Origin: Magnetospirillum sp. UT-4
GTDB taxonomy: Bacteria; Pseudomonadota; Alphaproteobacteria; Rhodospirillales; Magnetospirillaceae
Length of the DNA stretch: 53,059 bases
NCBI RefSeq assembly: GCF_902729435.1
Contig: NZ_CACVCG010000040.1
Span: forward strand, 1 to 53,059
Direction: 5' to 3'
Part shown: positions 31,608-38,834 of the stretch, piece after piece
How the letters are laid out: each line of letters opens with the position of its first letter
Numbering within the stretch: position 1 is the stretch's first letter
The notes under the pieces: generated by a model
The model's input: only the letters and a program-made list of their open reading frames with translations
The model's database searches: none
What the model was told of the DNA's origin: nothing
Translations under genes and position numbers: made by a program

Positions 31608-32324
31608 ATGCGCGTCGTCACCCTGAATACCTGGAAGGGCGACGGCCCCTATGGCCGCCGCCTCGAGCTGATGACCGGCCTCCTGGCCGGGCTGGCTGCG
31701 GACGTGGTGGCGTTGCAGGAGGTGCTGCAGGCCCCCGATCTCGGCCTCGACACCGCCGCCCACCTGGCCCGGCATCTGGACATGACGCCGGCATTCCTGC
31801 CGCTCCGCCACAAGCGCCGCCGCATCGAGGGGGCCGAGGCCGACAGCTGGTCCGGCCTTGCCGTGCTGACCCGCCGGCCGCTGCGGTCGTTCCGGGCGGT
31901 GCCGCTGCCGGCCGATGCGCGGGACGGCGAGCGCGCCGCCCTGGTGGCGGAGCTGGAGGGACTGGCCGTGGCGGTGGTCCACCTCACCCATCTCGCCGAT
32001 GCCGGCGAGCTGCGCCGGCGGCAATGGCGGATGGCGGCGGCGGCGCTGGGGGAAAATGGCGATGCCGTCATCGCCGGCGACGTCAACGCCCCGGTCGAGG
32101 CGCTGGCGCCGGAAGGCTCGGGCTTCGCCGATTGCCGCACCGCCCTGGGCCTGGCCCCGCAGGCGACCTTGGTGGGAGGCGGACCGGGCGACTGCATCGA
32201 TCACGTGCTGTATCGCATCGGCGGCGCCCTGGCGCCGGTCGCCTGGTCGGTGGCCCCGGACGACGGCGCCAGCGACCACATGGCGGTGGTGGTGGATTTC
32301 GGTCATTCCGTAGCCTCATCCTGA
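31608..32324 (+). CDS. Endonuclease/exonuclease/phosphatase (EEP) family hydrolase
   Basis: The 238-aa metal-dependent phosphoesterase has the EEP signature residues: LNTWKGDGPYG, Glu38 in LQEVLQ, VVHLTHLADAGE, IAGDVNAP, CIDHVLYR and the terminal SDHMAV. The fold covers nucleases, phosphatases and sphingomyelinases, so the substrate is not given by sequence. Its position 4 bp after the 2H phosphoesterase, in the phn group, points to a sugar-phosphate or phosphodiester intermediate. The last few codons and the TGA stop come from repeat B (32313-32422), so the native C-terminus may have been altered. Confidence 0.82.
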   Translation: MRVVTLNTWKGDGPYGRRLELMTGLLAGLAADVVALQEVLQAPDLGLDTAAHLARHLDMTPAFLPLRHKRRRIEGAEADSWSGLAVLTRRPLRSFRAVPLPADARDGERAALVAELEGLAVAVVHLTHLADAGELRRRQWRMAAAALGENGDAVIAGDVNAPVEALAPEGSGFADCRTALGLAPQATLVGGGPGDCIDHVLYRIGGALAPVAWSVAPDDGASDHMAVVVDFGHSVASS

Positions 32325-32422
32325 GGAGAGCGCGCAGCGCTCGTCTCGAAGGATGAGGCGGGCCACCTGCGACGGGCCTCGTCCTTCGAGACGCCGCCTG
32401 CGGCGGCTCCTCAGGATGAGGC
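32313..32422. repeat. Intergenic repeat family B, copy 2
   Basis: GCCTCATCCTGAGGAGAGCG ... GCGGCTCCTCAGGATGAGGC, an inverted repeat with inner TCGTCTCGAAGGATGAG / CTCGTCCTTCGAGACG. Other copies at 1-40 and 45095-45215. Confidence 0.8.
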
Positions 32423-32457
32423 CCGAATGAGGCGACGCTCGGGCCTGACTCGGCGGC

Positions 32458-32817
32458 CTACGCCTTGCGGACGAATTCCGATTTCAGGTTCATGGCGCCG
32501 ATGCCGTCGATCTTGCAGGCGATGTCGTGACCATCGACGGCATCCGCCACCAGGCGGATGTTCTTCACCTTGGTGCCGCCCTTGACCACCAGGGACGAGC
32601 CCTTGACCTTGAGGTCCTTGATGACGGTGACGCTGTCGCCGTCGGCCAGCGGGTTGCCGTTGGCATCCTTCACCCCGCCGCCCTCGGCCGCCGGCGCCTC
32701 GGCCGCTTCCGCGCCGGCGGCCCATTCGTGGCCGCATTCCGGACAGACCCACAGCGAGCCGTCGGGATAGGCGTGTTCGGACCCGCATGCCGGGCATTGG
32801 GGGGTGGTGCTGTCCAT
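32458..32817 (-). CDS. phnA: PhnA/YjdM family zinc-ribbon protein
   Basis: The 119-aa product has an N-terminal zinc ribbon ([20 protein letters not shown], then CGHEW) and a C-terminal SH3-like PhnA domain ([44 protein letters not shown]). Despite the name, this family (E. coli YjdM) is not phosphonoacetate hydrolase and its role is unknown. It sits at the edge of the phosphonate locus, convergent with the EEP gene. Two perfect palindromes lie upstream. Confidence 0.9.
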   Translation of the reverse strand: MDSTTPQCPACGSEHAYPDGSLWVCPECGHEWAAGAEAAEAPAAEGGGVKDANGNPLADGDSVTVIKDLKVKGSSLVVKGGTKVKNIRLVADAVDGHDIACKIDGIGAMNLKSEFVRKA

Positions 32818-32848
32818 GGTCGGCCTCGCTGTCGGGAGGCGCGACGCT

Positions 32849-32880
32849 AAACCATGTTCCGTTCAAACGGAACATGGTTT
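32849..32880. repeat. Perfect palindrome upstream of phnA, copy 1
   Basis: 15-bp arms AAACCATGTTCCGTT / AACGGAACATGGTTT with loop CA, 31 bp before the phnA start. On the plus strand it is followed by GTTTGTTTAG, so it could terminate transcription; as a palindrome with core TGTTCCGTT-NN-AACGGAACA it could also be an operator. The same core recurs at 33017-33036. Confidence 0.6.
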
Positions 32881-32889
32881 GTTTGTTTA

Positions 32890-32995
32890 GCCCTCGCCGG
32901 GCGGGCGCGTTCCGCGCCCTTGTGGGCGAAGCCCACCCTCGCAAGCTCGGGCCGCCCTGACGGGCGTCGTTAGCCCCTACGGGGCGACACGGCCG
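32890..32995. repeat. Intergenic repeat family F, copy 2 (inverted)
   Basis: GCCCTCGCCGGGCGGGCGCG ... CTTGTGGGCGAAGCCCACCC ... GGGGCGACACGGCCG, the reverse complement of the type at 30851-30954. It is flanked on both sides by the TGTTCCGTT palindrome. Confidence 0.75.
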
Positions 32996-33016
32996 CGGCC
33001 CCTTGGGCCGCAGGCA

Positions 33017-33036
33017 TGTTCCGTTAGAACGGAACA
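33017..33036. repeat. Perfect palindrome, copy 2
   Basis: TGTTCCGTT-AG-AACGGAACA, same core as the palindrome at 32849-32880, on the other side of repeat F. Confidence 0.55.
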
Positions 33037-33074
33037 CGCGCTAGCGCACGGCCGGCAGCGGGACAAGCGCGGCG

Positions 33075-33161
33075 TCAGAAGATCAGGTCGAAAATCCCGA
33101 ACACCACCAGCAGGCCGATCAGGAAGATGATGCCCACGACCCAGCCGACCACCTTCAACAT
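33075..33161 (-). CDS. Tiny single-pass membrane protein (28 aa)
   Basis: An open frame of 28 codons, below usual cut-offs. It begins MLKVVGWVVGIIFLIG, is almost wholly hydrophobic and ends FDLIF, consistent with one membrane helix. Support for translation is the GGGAGG placed 6 bases before the ATG. No family recognised. It is divergent from the GH13 gene. Confidence 0.5.
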   Translation of the reverse strand: MLKVVGWVVGIIFLIGLLVVFGIFDLIF

Positions 33162-33294
33162 CGCCGCCTCCCATCTGCCTGTTCCCTGACGTCAACGCGT
33201 CCGGGGGCGGCGGGTTCGCCGCCGGCGCGCGGAACCCGGCCGCCTCGGTCGCGTTCCCCTTTCCGACGGGCATCGACGCAGGCGGGACGCGGCC

Positions 33295-34911
33295 ATGTGG
33301 TACAAGAACGCGGTGGTCTACAGCCTGGACGTCGAGACCTTCATGGACGCCGACGGCGACGGCACCGGCGATTTCCGCGGGCTGATCGACCGCATCGACC
33401 ATTTCGAGACCCTGGGGGTCACCTGCATCTGGCTGCAGCCGTTCTTCCCCAGCCCCAACCGCGACGACGGCTACGACATCACCGATTATTACGGCGTCGA
33501 TCCGCGCCTGGGCAATCTGGGCGATTTCGCCGAGTTCGCCCATCAGCTCGGCCAGCGCGGCATCCGCCTGATCCTCGACCTGGTGGTCAACCATACCTCG
33601 GACCGGCACCCCTGGTTCCTTCAGGCCTGCGCCGATGCGGGATCGCCCTACCGCGACTACTACGTCTGGTCGCGGGACGAGCCGGCCGGCGCCGATACCG
33701 GCATGGTCTTTCCCGGACAGCAGGAACGGACCTGGACCTGGAACGAGCAGGCCGGGGCCTGGTACTTCCATCGCTTCTACGCCCAGCAGCCGGACCTCAA
33801 CATCGCCAATCCGGCGGTGCGCGACGAGATCCTGCGCATCATGGGGTTCTGGCTGCGGCTCGGCATCTCGGGCTTCCGCGTCGATGCCGCCCCGTTCCTC
33901 ATCGAGCTGGCCGGCGCGCCGGCCGAGCAGGGCAGGGCGCTCTATTCCTTCCTCGCCGACATGCGCCAGTTCGTGTCGTGGCGGGCGGCGGACGCCGTGC
34001 TGCTGGCCGAGGCCAACGTGGCCGCCGACAGCATCGAGCAGTATTTCGGCGCCGGCCACCGCATGAACGTGCTGTTCAACTTCCTGGTCAACCAGGCCCT
34101 TTTCCTGGCGCTGGCGCGGCGCGAGGCGGCGCCGCTGGCCGCCGCCCTGGACGGCCTGCCCGGTCCGGGGCCGACCGGAGCCTGGGCCAATTTCCTGCGC
34201 ACCCACGACGAACTCGACCTCGGGCGGCTGGCGGCGGAGGAACGCGAGCAGGTGTTCGCCGCCTTCGGCCCGGATCCCGACATGCAGATCTACGGCCGCG
34301 GCATCCGCCGCCGCCTGGCCACCATGATGGACGGCGACCCCGGCCGCCAGGCCATGGCGTTCAGCCTGATGTTCACGCTGCCGGGCCTGCAGGTCATCCG
34401 TTACGGCGACGAGATCGGCATGGGCGACGATTTGTCGCTGGAGGCGCGCGAGGCGGTGCGCACGCCCATGCAATGGTCCGACGCCGCCAATGGCGGCTTC
34501 TCCCGCGCGCCGGCCGACGGCCTGATCCGGCCGGTCATCGCCAGTGGCCGCTACGGCTGCTCCCGCGTCAATGTGCGCGGCCAGCTGCACGACCCGGATT
34601 CCCTGCTCAACATCGTAAGCCGGCTGATCCGCATGCGCCGGTCCTGCCCCGAGATCGGCCTGGGCGAATGCCGTGTCGTCACCGCCGACCGCCCCGGAAT
34701 CTTCGCCCTGCGCTTCCATTGGCGGGACCGCGACCTGCTGGCCGTCCACAACCTCGCCGCCGAGGCCTGCGAGGCGGAGCTGGACATGGACCCGTTCGGC
34801 GACGGCCAGGCGGTCGAGCTGATCGGCGCCCCGCCGTCGCGCCCCCTCGCCGGCAGGACCGTGCCGCTGGGTCCCTACGGCTACCGCTGGTTCCGGGTCG
34901 AGACGGGGTGA
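33295..34911 (+). CDS. GH13 alpha-amylase family enzyme, trehalose-synthase-like
   Basis: Cytoplasmic 538-aa GH13 enzyme. Region I DLVVNH (95-100), region II GFRVDAAPF with nucleophile Asp197, region III LLAEANV with acid Glu239, region IV FLRTHDELDL with Asp305. The N-terminus (DADGDGTGDFRGLIDRIDHF) and PSPNRDDGYDITDYYGVDP, YGDEIGMGDD and VRTPMQW place it near trehalose synthase (maltose to trehalose isomerase, subfamily 16). There is no fused maltokinase domain and no other glycan gene nearby. No signal peptide. An osmotic or desiccation role is plausible. A 12-bp stem overlaps its stop codon. Confidence 0.85.
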   Translation: MWYKNAVVYSLDVETFMDADGDGTGDFRGLIDRIDHFETLGVTCIWLQPFFPSPNRDDGYDITDYYGVDPRLGNLGDFAEFAHQLGQRGIRLILDLVVNHTSDRHPWFLQACADAGSPYRDYYVWSRDEPAGADTGMVFPGQQERTWTWNEQAGAWYFHRFYAQQPDLNIANPAVRDEILRIMGFWLRLGISGFRVDAAPFLIELAGAPAEQGRALYSFLADMRQFVSWRAADAVLLAEANVAADSIEQYFGAGHRMNVLFNFLVNQALFLALARREAAPLAAALDGLPGPGPTGAWANFLRTHDELDLGRLAAEEREQVFAAFGPDPDMQIYGRGIRRRLATMMDGDPGRQAMAFSLMFTLPGLQVIRYGDEIGMGDDLSLEAREAVRTPMQWSDAANGGFSRAPADGLIRPVIASGRYGCSRVNVRGQLHDPDSLLNIVSRLIRMRRSCPEIGLGECRVVTADRPGIFALRFHWRDRDLLAVHNLAAEACEAELDMDPFGDGQAVELIGAPPSRPLAGRTVPLGPYGYRWFRVETG

Positions 34912-34945
34912 GCGGGCGGGTGCGAACGCGCAGGCCCGCTCACCC
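34906..34945 (+). terminator. Stem-loop at the end of the GH13 gene
   Basis: Perfect 12-bp arms GGGTGAGCGGGC / GCCCGCTCACCC with a 16-base loop, overlapping the TGA. There is no T-run, so termination would be weak; it may instead protect the mRNA end or attenuate into the next gene. Confidence 0.4.
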
Positions 34946-34974
34946 GTTGATTACAGCAACGAGAGGAGGTGCCC

Positions 34975-35385
34975 ATGCCCTACACCACGCTTCCGGCCGC
35001 CGTGCTCGCCGTCGTCCTGGCCGCCGCCACCACCGAGCAGACCACCACGCCGCCCGACACCGCCCCGCCCCCCACTGGCCGGCCCATGGCCGAGACCCCG
35101 GACCGCCAGGCGTCATACGAGCGTGAGTTCTATGAGCGTCAGATGCAGGGCCGCCTGGCCGAGTGGCGCACGCGCATCGACGGCCTGGCGGCGCGGGCCG
35201 AGGGCGGAGAGGCGGCGGCCTCCCTCGACCGCGCGTGGCAGACCGCCAAGCAGAACTGGGAGAAACTGAAGCAGACGGTCGGCCCCAACTACCAGACCGC
35301 CCGGACCCATACCGAGGCCGCGCTGGACGCGCTGCGGCGGGAATGGGAGCAGACCGCCCGCTCGGAAACCGAGGATTCCCGCTAG
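34975..35385 (+). CDS. Exported helical protein of unknown function
   Basis: The product is 136 aa. Residues about 1-20 (LPAAVLAVVLAAATT) look like a signal peptide, then a Pro/Thr linker and a charged helical region (about 45-130, e.g. YEREFYERQMQGRLAEWRTR). The ATG at 34975 has AGGAGGT at ideal spacing; a GTG two codons earlier overlaps that site and is rejected. The stop codon TAG is part of the CTAG duplicated by the MITE insertion that follows immediately, so the reading frame was preserved exactly at its last codon. No family recognised. Confidence 0.7.
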   Translation: MPYTTLPAAVLAVVLAAATTEQTTTPPDTAPPPTGRPMAETPDRQASYEREFYERQMQGRLAEWRTRIDGLAARAEGGEAAASLDRAWQTAKQNWEKLKQTVGPNYQTARTHTEAALDALRREWEQTARSETEDSR

Positions 35386-35649
35386 GGTCCGTACTCAATT
35401 AGGGTGTGGCCTGCGTTGGCGTTCCAAGGGCGCAATGGCAGGCGCCGGCGCGACGGCGATGCTGGACGCATCGCCTAGCGGCGGCAACGTACCAGGGCGC
35501 CCTTGGAACGCCAACCCTCCGGGCCGGACGAATTTGCCCTCCCGGTGCGTCAGGCCGCTTGCGCGATGGTCCACATCGCGCTGCGCGTCCTTCCTGCCAG
35601 GCGGGCAAATTCGTCTCGGCGCAGGCCACACCCTAATTGAGTACGGACC
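35386..35649. mobile_element. MITE with 30-bp terminal inverted repeats, CTAG target duplication
   Basis: 264-bp non-coding element. The 30-bp ends (35386-35415 and 35620-35649) are perfect inverted repeats beginning GGTCCGTACTCAATTAGGGT. CTAG flanks both sides (35382-35385, 35650-35653). Inside are further nested inverted pairs: GTTGGCGTTCCAAGGGCG / its complement (35415-35432, 35498-35515) and GACGAATTTGCCC / its complement (35527-35539, 35602-35614). A 4-bp YTAR duplication fits mobilisation by an IS5-family transposase (inference). No transposase is encoded. Confidence 0.85.
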
Positions 35650-35661
35650 CTAGTGCGCGAT

Positions 35662-35700
35662 GACATTAGGTCGGCGCACGGGGTGCGCCGACCTAATGTC
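35662..35700. repeat. Hairpin repeat, 18-bp perfect stem
   Basis: Arms GACATTAGGTCGGCGCAC / GTGCGCCGACCTAATGTC with a 3-base GGG loop. Directly follows the MITE; no gene nearby reads into it. Confidence 0.7.
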
Positions 35701-35739
35701 TGAATCGCACTCTAATTTATTGATTTAGAGGCGGATTCA

Positions 35740-35778
35740 GCTATCAGGTTGGATCGCCTCGCGATTCAACCTGATAGC
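35740..35778. repeat. Hairpin repeat, 18-bp stem, second type
   Basis: Arms GCTATCAGGTTGGATCGC / GCGATTCAACCTGATAGC, 17 of 18 paired, loop CTC. Flanked by TTAGAG and CTCTAA, an outer short inverted pair. Confidence 0.7.
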
Positions 35779-35789
35779 ATCCGGCTCTA

Positions 35790-35966
35790 ACAGGCTGCGG
35801 AAAAACCCCTGTTTTTCTTTCGTCATTCCCGCGAAGGCGGGAATCCATGCCTCAGCACACAATATATTGCGGCCAGAACGCCATATTGCCCCTGCATGGA
35901 CCCCCGCCTTCGCGGGGGTGACGGATCAGAGGGTGGCAAGCAGAGTATTTCCGCACCCTGCTAAGC
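35790..35966. repeat. Intergenic repeat family A, copy 1 (uninterrupted)
   Basis: Starts CAGGCTGCGGAAAAACCCC, contains CGTCATTCCCGCGAAGGCGG and GGACCCCCGCCTTCGCGGGG, ends ATTTCCGCACCCTGCTAAGC. The copy at 45012-45386 has the same ends but is split by another element. Confidence 0.8.
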
Positions 35967-35971
35967 CGAAA

Positions 35972-36139
35972 TCAGCGCCGGCTGCGGTCCACCCACAGCT
36001 TGGTGAGGCGGAGCACACCGAGGAGCATGGTCGCGATGGCCAGCGCGCCGCCCACCAGCAGCCAGGCGACGGCGCCCTTCGCCAGCCCGCCGATGAGGAA
36101 GATCGCCGCCAGGAACCCGAAGAATCCGACCAGACCCAT
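35972..36139 (-). CDS. Small two-helix membrane protein
   Basis: The product is 55 aa: two hydrophobic segments (about MGLVGFFGFLAAIFLIGG and AWLLVGGALAIATMLLGVLR) and a basic end (KLWVDRSRR). I chose the ATG at 36139; a longer form from 36190 adds 17 polar residues. The ribosome binding site is weak (GGCGGGGG). Divergent from the gene at 36206. No family recognised. Confidence 0.5.
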   Translation of the reverse strand: MGLVGFFGFLAAIFLIGGLAKGAVAWLLVGGALAIATMLLGVLRLTKLWVDRSRR

Positions 36140-36205
36140 CCCCCGCCAACCCGGAGCCGCGGCGGAGGGTTCCCGTACCGCCGGACGCAATCACAGGAGA
36201 ACGCC

Positions 36206-36430
36206 ATGCCCGAGACGCCGACCCAGGGAACCACATCCAGCGAGTCCATGTCGTCCCAGCAATACATGGGCCAGGGCGCCGGCGAGCAGGGCGGCACATT
36301 GGTGCCCGGCGAAGCGGTGCCGACCCCGGCGGCCAGCCATTCCGGCATCCCGGCCTGGGGATTCCTCGGCCTGCTGGTGGTGGTCGCGCTGGTCGCCGTG
36401 CTGCTGCTGCGGTGGGGGCGCAGGTTGTGA
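36206..36430 (+). CDS. Small protein with C-terminal membrane anchor
   Basis: The product is 74 aa: a polar Ser/Thr/Gln/Gly-rich N-terminal half (MPETPTQGTTSSES), then one membrane helix (about 50-68) and a basic end (RWGRRL), i.e. a tail-anchored layout. CAGGAGA is placed ideally before the ATG at 36206. Convergent with the unknown paralogue at 36435; the stops are 4 bp apart. No family recognised. Confidence 0.6.
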   Translation: MPETPTQGTTSSESMSSQQYMGQGAGEQGGTLVPGEAVPTPAASHSGIPAWGFLGLLVVVALVAVLLLRWGRRL

Positions 36431-36434
36431 CGGG

Positions 36435-37634
36435 TCAGCCCTTCTTCTGCGCCGCCTCGGCGGCGGCGAACAGGCCGGTGACGAAGGTGGCGATGCGCTT
36501 CAGGTCCGAGTGCTGGCCGATGCCGGCGGCCTTGGCGCGGTCCACCAGCTTGGCCATGTAGTCGGGCCGGCCCGGCACCCCGAAAGCCTTCTCGAAACGG
36601 TCGTCGCCCAGCGCGGCGTGGGCCGCCATGACGAAGATGGCGAGCTGGTCGGTGCGCAGGCCCAGCTCGCCCACCAGCAGCTTGCCCAACTGGCCGTTGA
36701 CGATGCCCAGGATGGCGGTGATGCGCACGGTCTGGGCCGAATCGGGCAGCACCGAACGCACCTTGGGGTCCAGCAGGACGATGGTGAAGGCGCTGGCCTT
36801 CAGCCGCTTGCCGTCGGCGGTGAGCACGTCCGAGAGGCGCGCCCGCTCGTCCTTGGCGGTGGCTTCGGGTTCGGTCACCAGCTTGGCCATGCCGTCGCTG
36901 ACCCGCTGGTCGGCGACGGTGATCGGGGCGGGGGCGGGTTTGCTCTCCTCGACCGGCGGCGGCAATTGGTAGGTGCCGCCCGCCATCACCACCGGGGTCG
37001 GGGCCGGCGGGTTGTCGGGATCGGCGCGCAGGCGGCGGATGTCCTCGGCGATGCGGTAATCGAGGATGCGTTCGCCCAGGCGGCGCACCAGGGCCGGCGG
37101 CATCTGGCAGTATTCCGGGATGATCGGCACCTGCCAGTCGTGCAGCAGGTAGTCCTGGAACACCTCGTACAGGATGTCGCCGCGGCTGCGCGGCAGCGGC
37201 GCCTCGCGCTTGGGGCGGGCGAACAGCGCCATCATGCGCGCCATCAGGTCGCGCCGTGCCTTGGGGCGCCGGCGCAGCGGCTTGGTGACGCCGTCCAGGC
37301 GGCGGCGGAAATGGCGCTTGGCGGCGCTGCGCACCACCATGGCGATGACCTGGTCGAGGCTGCGGCCGCATTCCAGCAGGGCCTGGGCGTCCTCGACGCT
37401 GACCTTGTGCTTGTTCACCAGGACGTGGGCGAAATTGTCGGGGTTGGCGCGGAAGGCCTGGAAGCAGGCATGCAGCAGATCGACGTCGTCGAGGATCGCC
37501 TGCAGCGCGTCGCGGCGGGGAATGCGGCGCAGTTCGGGTACCAGGTCGCCGAGGATATCGACGACCGGTCCCTGCAAGGTGGCATTGATCCTGCGGACGA
37601 CACTGGCGTGGTCGCCGCCGGGCAAGGCGCGCAT
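36435..37634 (-). CDS. Unknown protein, tandem paralogue 1
   Basis: The product is 399 aa with no signal peptide or membrane helix. I do not recognise the family. It is clearly homologous to the next gene: shared N-terminal block (RRINATLQGPVVDILGDLVP, about 14-33), the motif ECGRSLDQVIAMVVRSAAKR (88-107) followed by HFRRR, and a C-terminal block with KLLVGELGLRTDQLAIFVMA. A Pro/Ala-rich linker separates the two conserved halves. The ATG at 37634 has CAGGAG seven bases upstream; a GTG ten codons earlier lacks one. Downstream member of a two-gene unit (69-bp gap). Confidence 0.75.
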   Translation of the reverse strand: MRALPGGDHASVVRRINATLQGPVVDILGDLVPELRRIPRRDALQAILDDVDLLHACFQAFRANPDNFAHVLVNKHKVSVEDAQALLECGRSLDQVIAMVVRSAAKRHFRRRLDGVTKPLRRRPKARRDLMARMMALFARPKREAPLPRSRGDILYEVFQDYLLHDWQVPIIPEYCQMPPALVRRLGERILDYRIAEDIRRLRADPDNPPAPTPVVMAGGTYQLPPPVEESKPAPAPITVADQRVSDGMAKLVTEPEATAKDERARLSDVLTADGKRLKASAFTIVLLDPKVRSVLPDSAQTVRITAILGIVNGQLGKLLVGELGLRTDQLAIFVMAAHAALGDDRFEKAFGVPGRPDYMAKLVDRAKAAGIGQHSDLKRIATFVTGLFAAAEAAQKKG

Positions 37635-37703
37635 ACCGTTACTCCTGCCCCGACCAGGATTCACGTGATCGCCTGATGATCGCCCCAGGCGATTACCGAA
37701 GTG

Positions 37704-38834
37704 CTAACGCGTTCGCGCCAAAGGGGCAAGAGATTCGGCGATGAAGCCGGCCCAGGCCAGCAGGTCGCTGGATTGGTCCAGCTTGGCCTCGCGCGCCCTG
37801 GCGACCAGCCGGCGCAGCACTTCCGGATCGCCGGGATGGCCGAAGAAGTGGACGAACACGTCGGCGCCGACGGTGTCGTGGGCGACCAGCAGCACCACCG
37901 CCAGTTGGTCGAGGCGCAGGGCCAGCTCGCCCACCAGCAGCTTGGCGGTGCCGCCGCCGACGCCGCTTAAGATTTCCGACAGGCGCGCCATGGAGCGCCC
38001 TTCCTTGACCAGGTCGCGGACCTCCTGGCGCCGCAATACCCCCGAGAAGGCCTCGATGCGCAGACGCTGGCCGCCCGGCGCGATGATCTGATGCAGCGGC
38101 GCCCGCTGGTCCGGCCCCTTGGCGGCGGGCGCCGGCGCGGGTTCGGGCGCGGCGGCGGGAGCGGGAGCGTCCTCGAACAGCTTGGCGGCCTCGTCGGGAT
38201 CGGCGACCACCCGCTTCAGGTGTTCGGGGTCGCGCAGCTCCAGGATCTTGGCGCCCAGCTCGATGGCCAGACGGGGCGTCATGTCGGCATAGGTGGGAAC
38301 CAGCGGCACCTGCCACTCGTGCAGCAGATGCTCCTTGAGGGCGTGGTAGAGCTCGTCGGCGCGGCCGGGTTCGGCCGGAGTGGAGGCGGCGGCGGCGGGG
38401 CGGTTCAGCAGGGCGCCGACCTTGTCCATCAGGCCGCTTTTCGCGAAGCGCGGGGCCAGCGGGCGGTCGGCCTGGTCGGGGCTCCAGCGGCGGCGGAAAT
38501 AGCGCTTGGCGGTGGTGCGCACGATCATCGCCACCACCTGGTCCAGGGTGCGGCCGCACGACAGCGGGGTGGTGTCGTCGGCCACCGGCCGTTTCGCCTC
38601 GTCCACCAGAACGGCGGTGAAACGCTCGCGTCGGGCGCGGAAGGTCTTGAAGCAGCGCTCGAGCAAGGCAAGGTCGTCGAGGGTTCGTTCGAAGGCCTTC
38701 TCGCGCGGCAGGGCCTTCACCTCGGGCACCAGGGTGCCCATCACATCGACGACGGCACCGCGCAGGGTGTCGTTCACCCGCCGGATTGCGTCTCCCCCCT
38801 CGGCCCCTCCGGCCGCGGTTGCCATGGAAGCCAT
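37704..38834 (-). CDS. Unknown protein, tandem paralogue 2
   Basis: The product is 376 aa, soluble. Homologous throughout to the gene at 36435-37634: RRVNDTLRGAVVDVMGTLVP (18-37), SCGRTLDQVVAMIVRTTAKR (92-111) followed by YFRRRW, HEWQVPLVPTYADMTPRL matching HDWQVPIIPEYCQMPPAL, and KLLVGELALRLDQLAVVLLV near the end. The middle linker is Ala/Pro-rich. The conserved Cys-Gly-Arg and the invariant Arg/Lys cluster could mark an active or nucleic-acid-binding site, but this is only suggestive. ATG at 38834 with GGAGGA upstream. Origin by tandem duplication, followed by strong divergence. Confidence 0.75.
   Translation of the reverse strand: MASMATAAGGAEGGDAIRRVNDTLRGAVVDVMGTLVPEVKALPREKAFERTLDDLALLERCFKTFRARRERFTAVLVDEAKRPVADDTTPLSCGRTLDQVVAMIVRTTAKRYFRRRWSPDQADRPLAPRFAKSGLMDKVGALLNRPAAAASTPAEPGRADELYHALKEHLLHEWQVPLVPTYADMTPRLAIELGAKILELRDPEHLKRVVADPDEAAKLFEDAPAPAAAPEPAPAPAAKGPDQRAPLHQIIAPGGQRLRIEAFSGVLRRQEVRDLVKEGRSMARLSEILSGVGGGTAKLLVGELALRLDQLAVVLLVAHDTVGADVFVHFFGHPGDPEVLRRLVARAREAKLDQSSDLLAWAGFIAESLAPLARTR

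Noticed and set aside
35395-35653. Short open frames on both strands inside the MITE (72-78 codons)
   Set aside because: They are created by the inverted repeats themselves (the same peptide appears on both strands) and lack ribosome binding sites.
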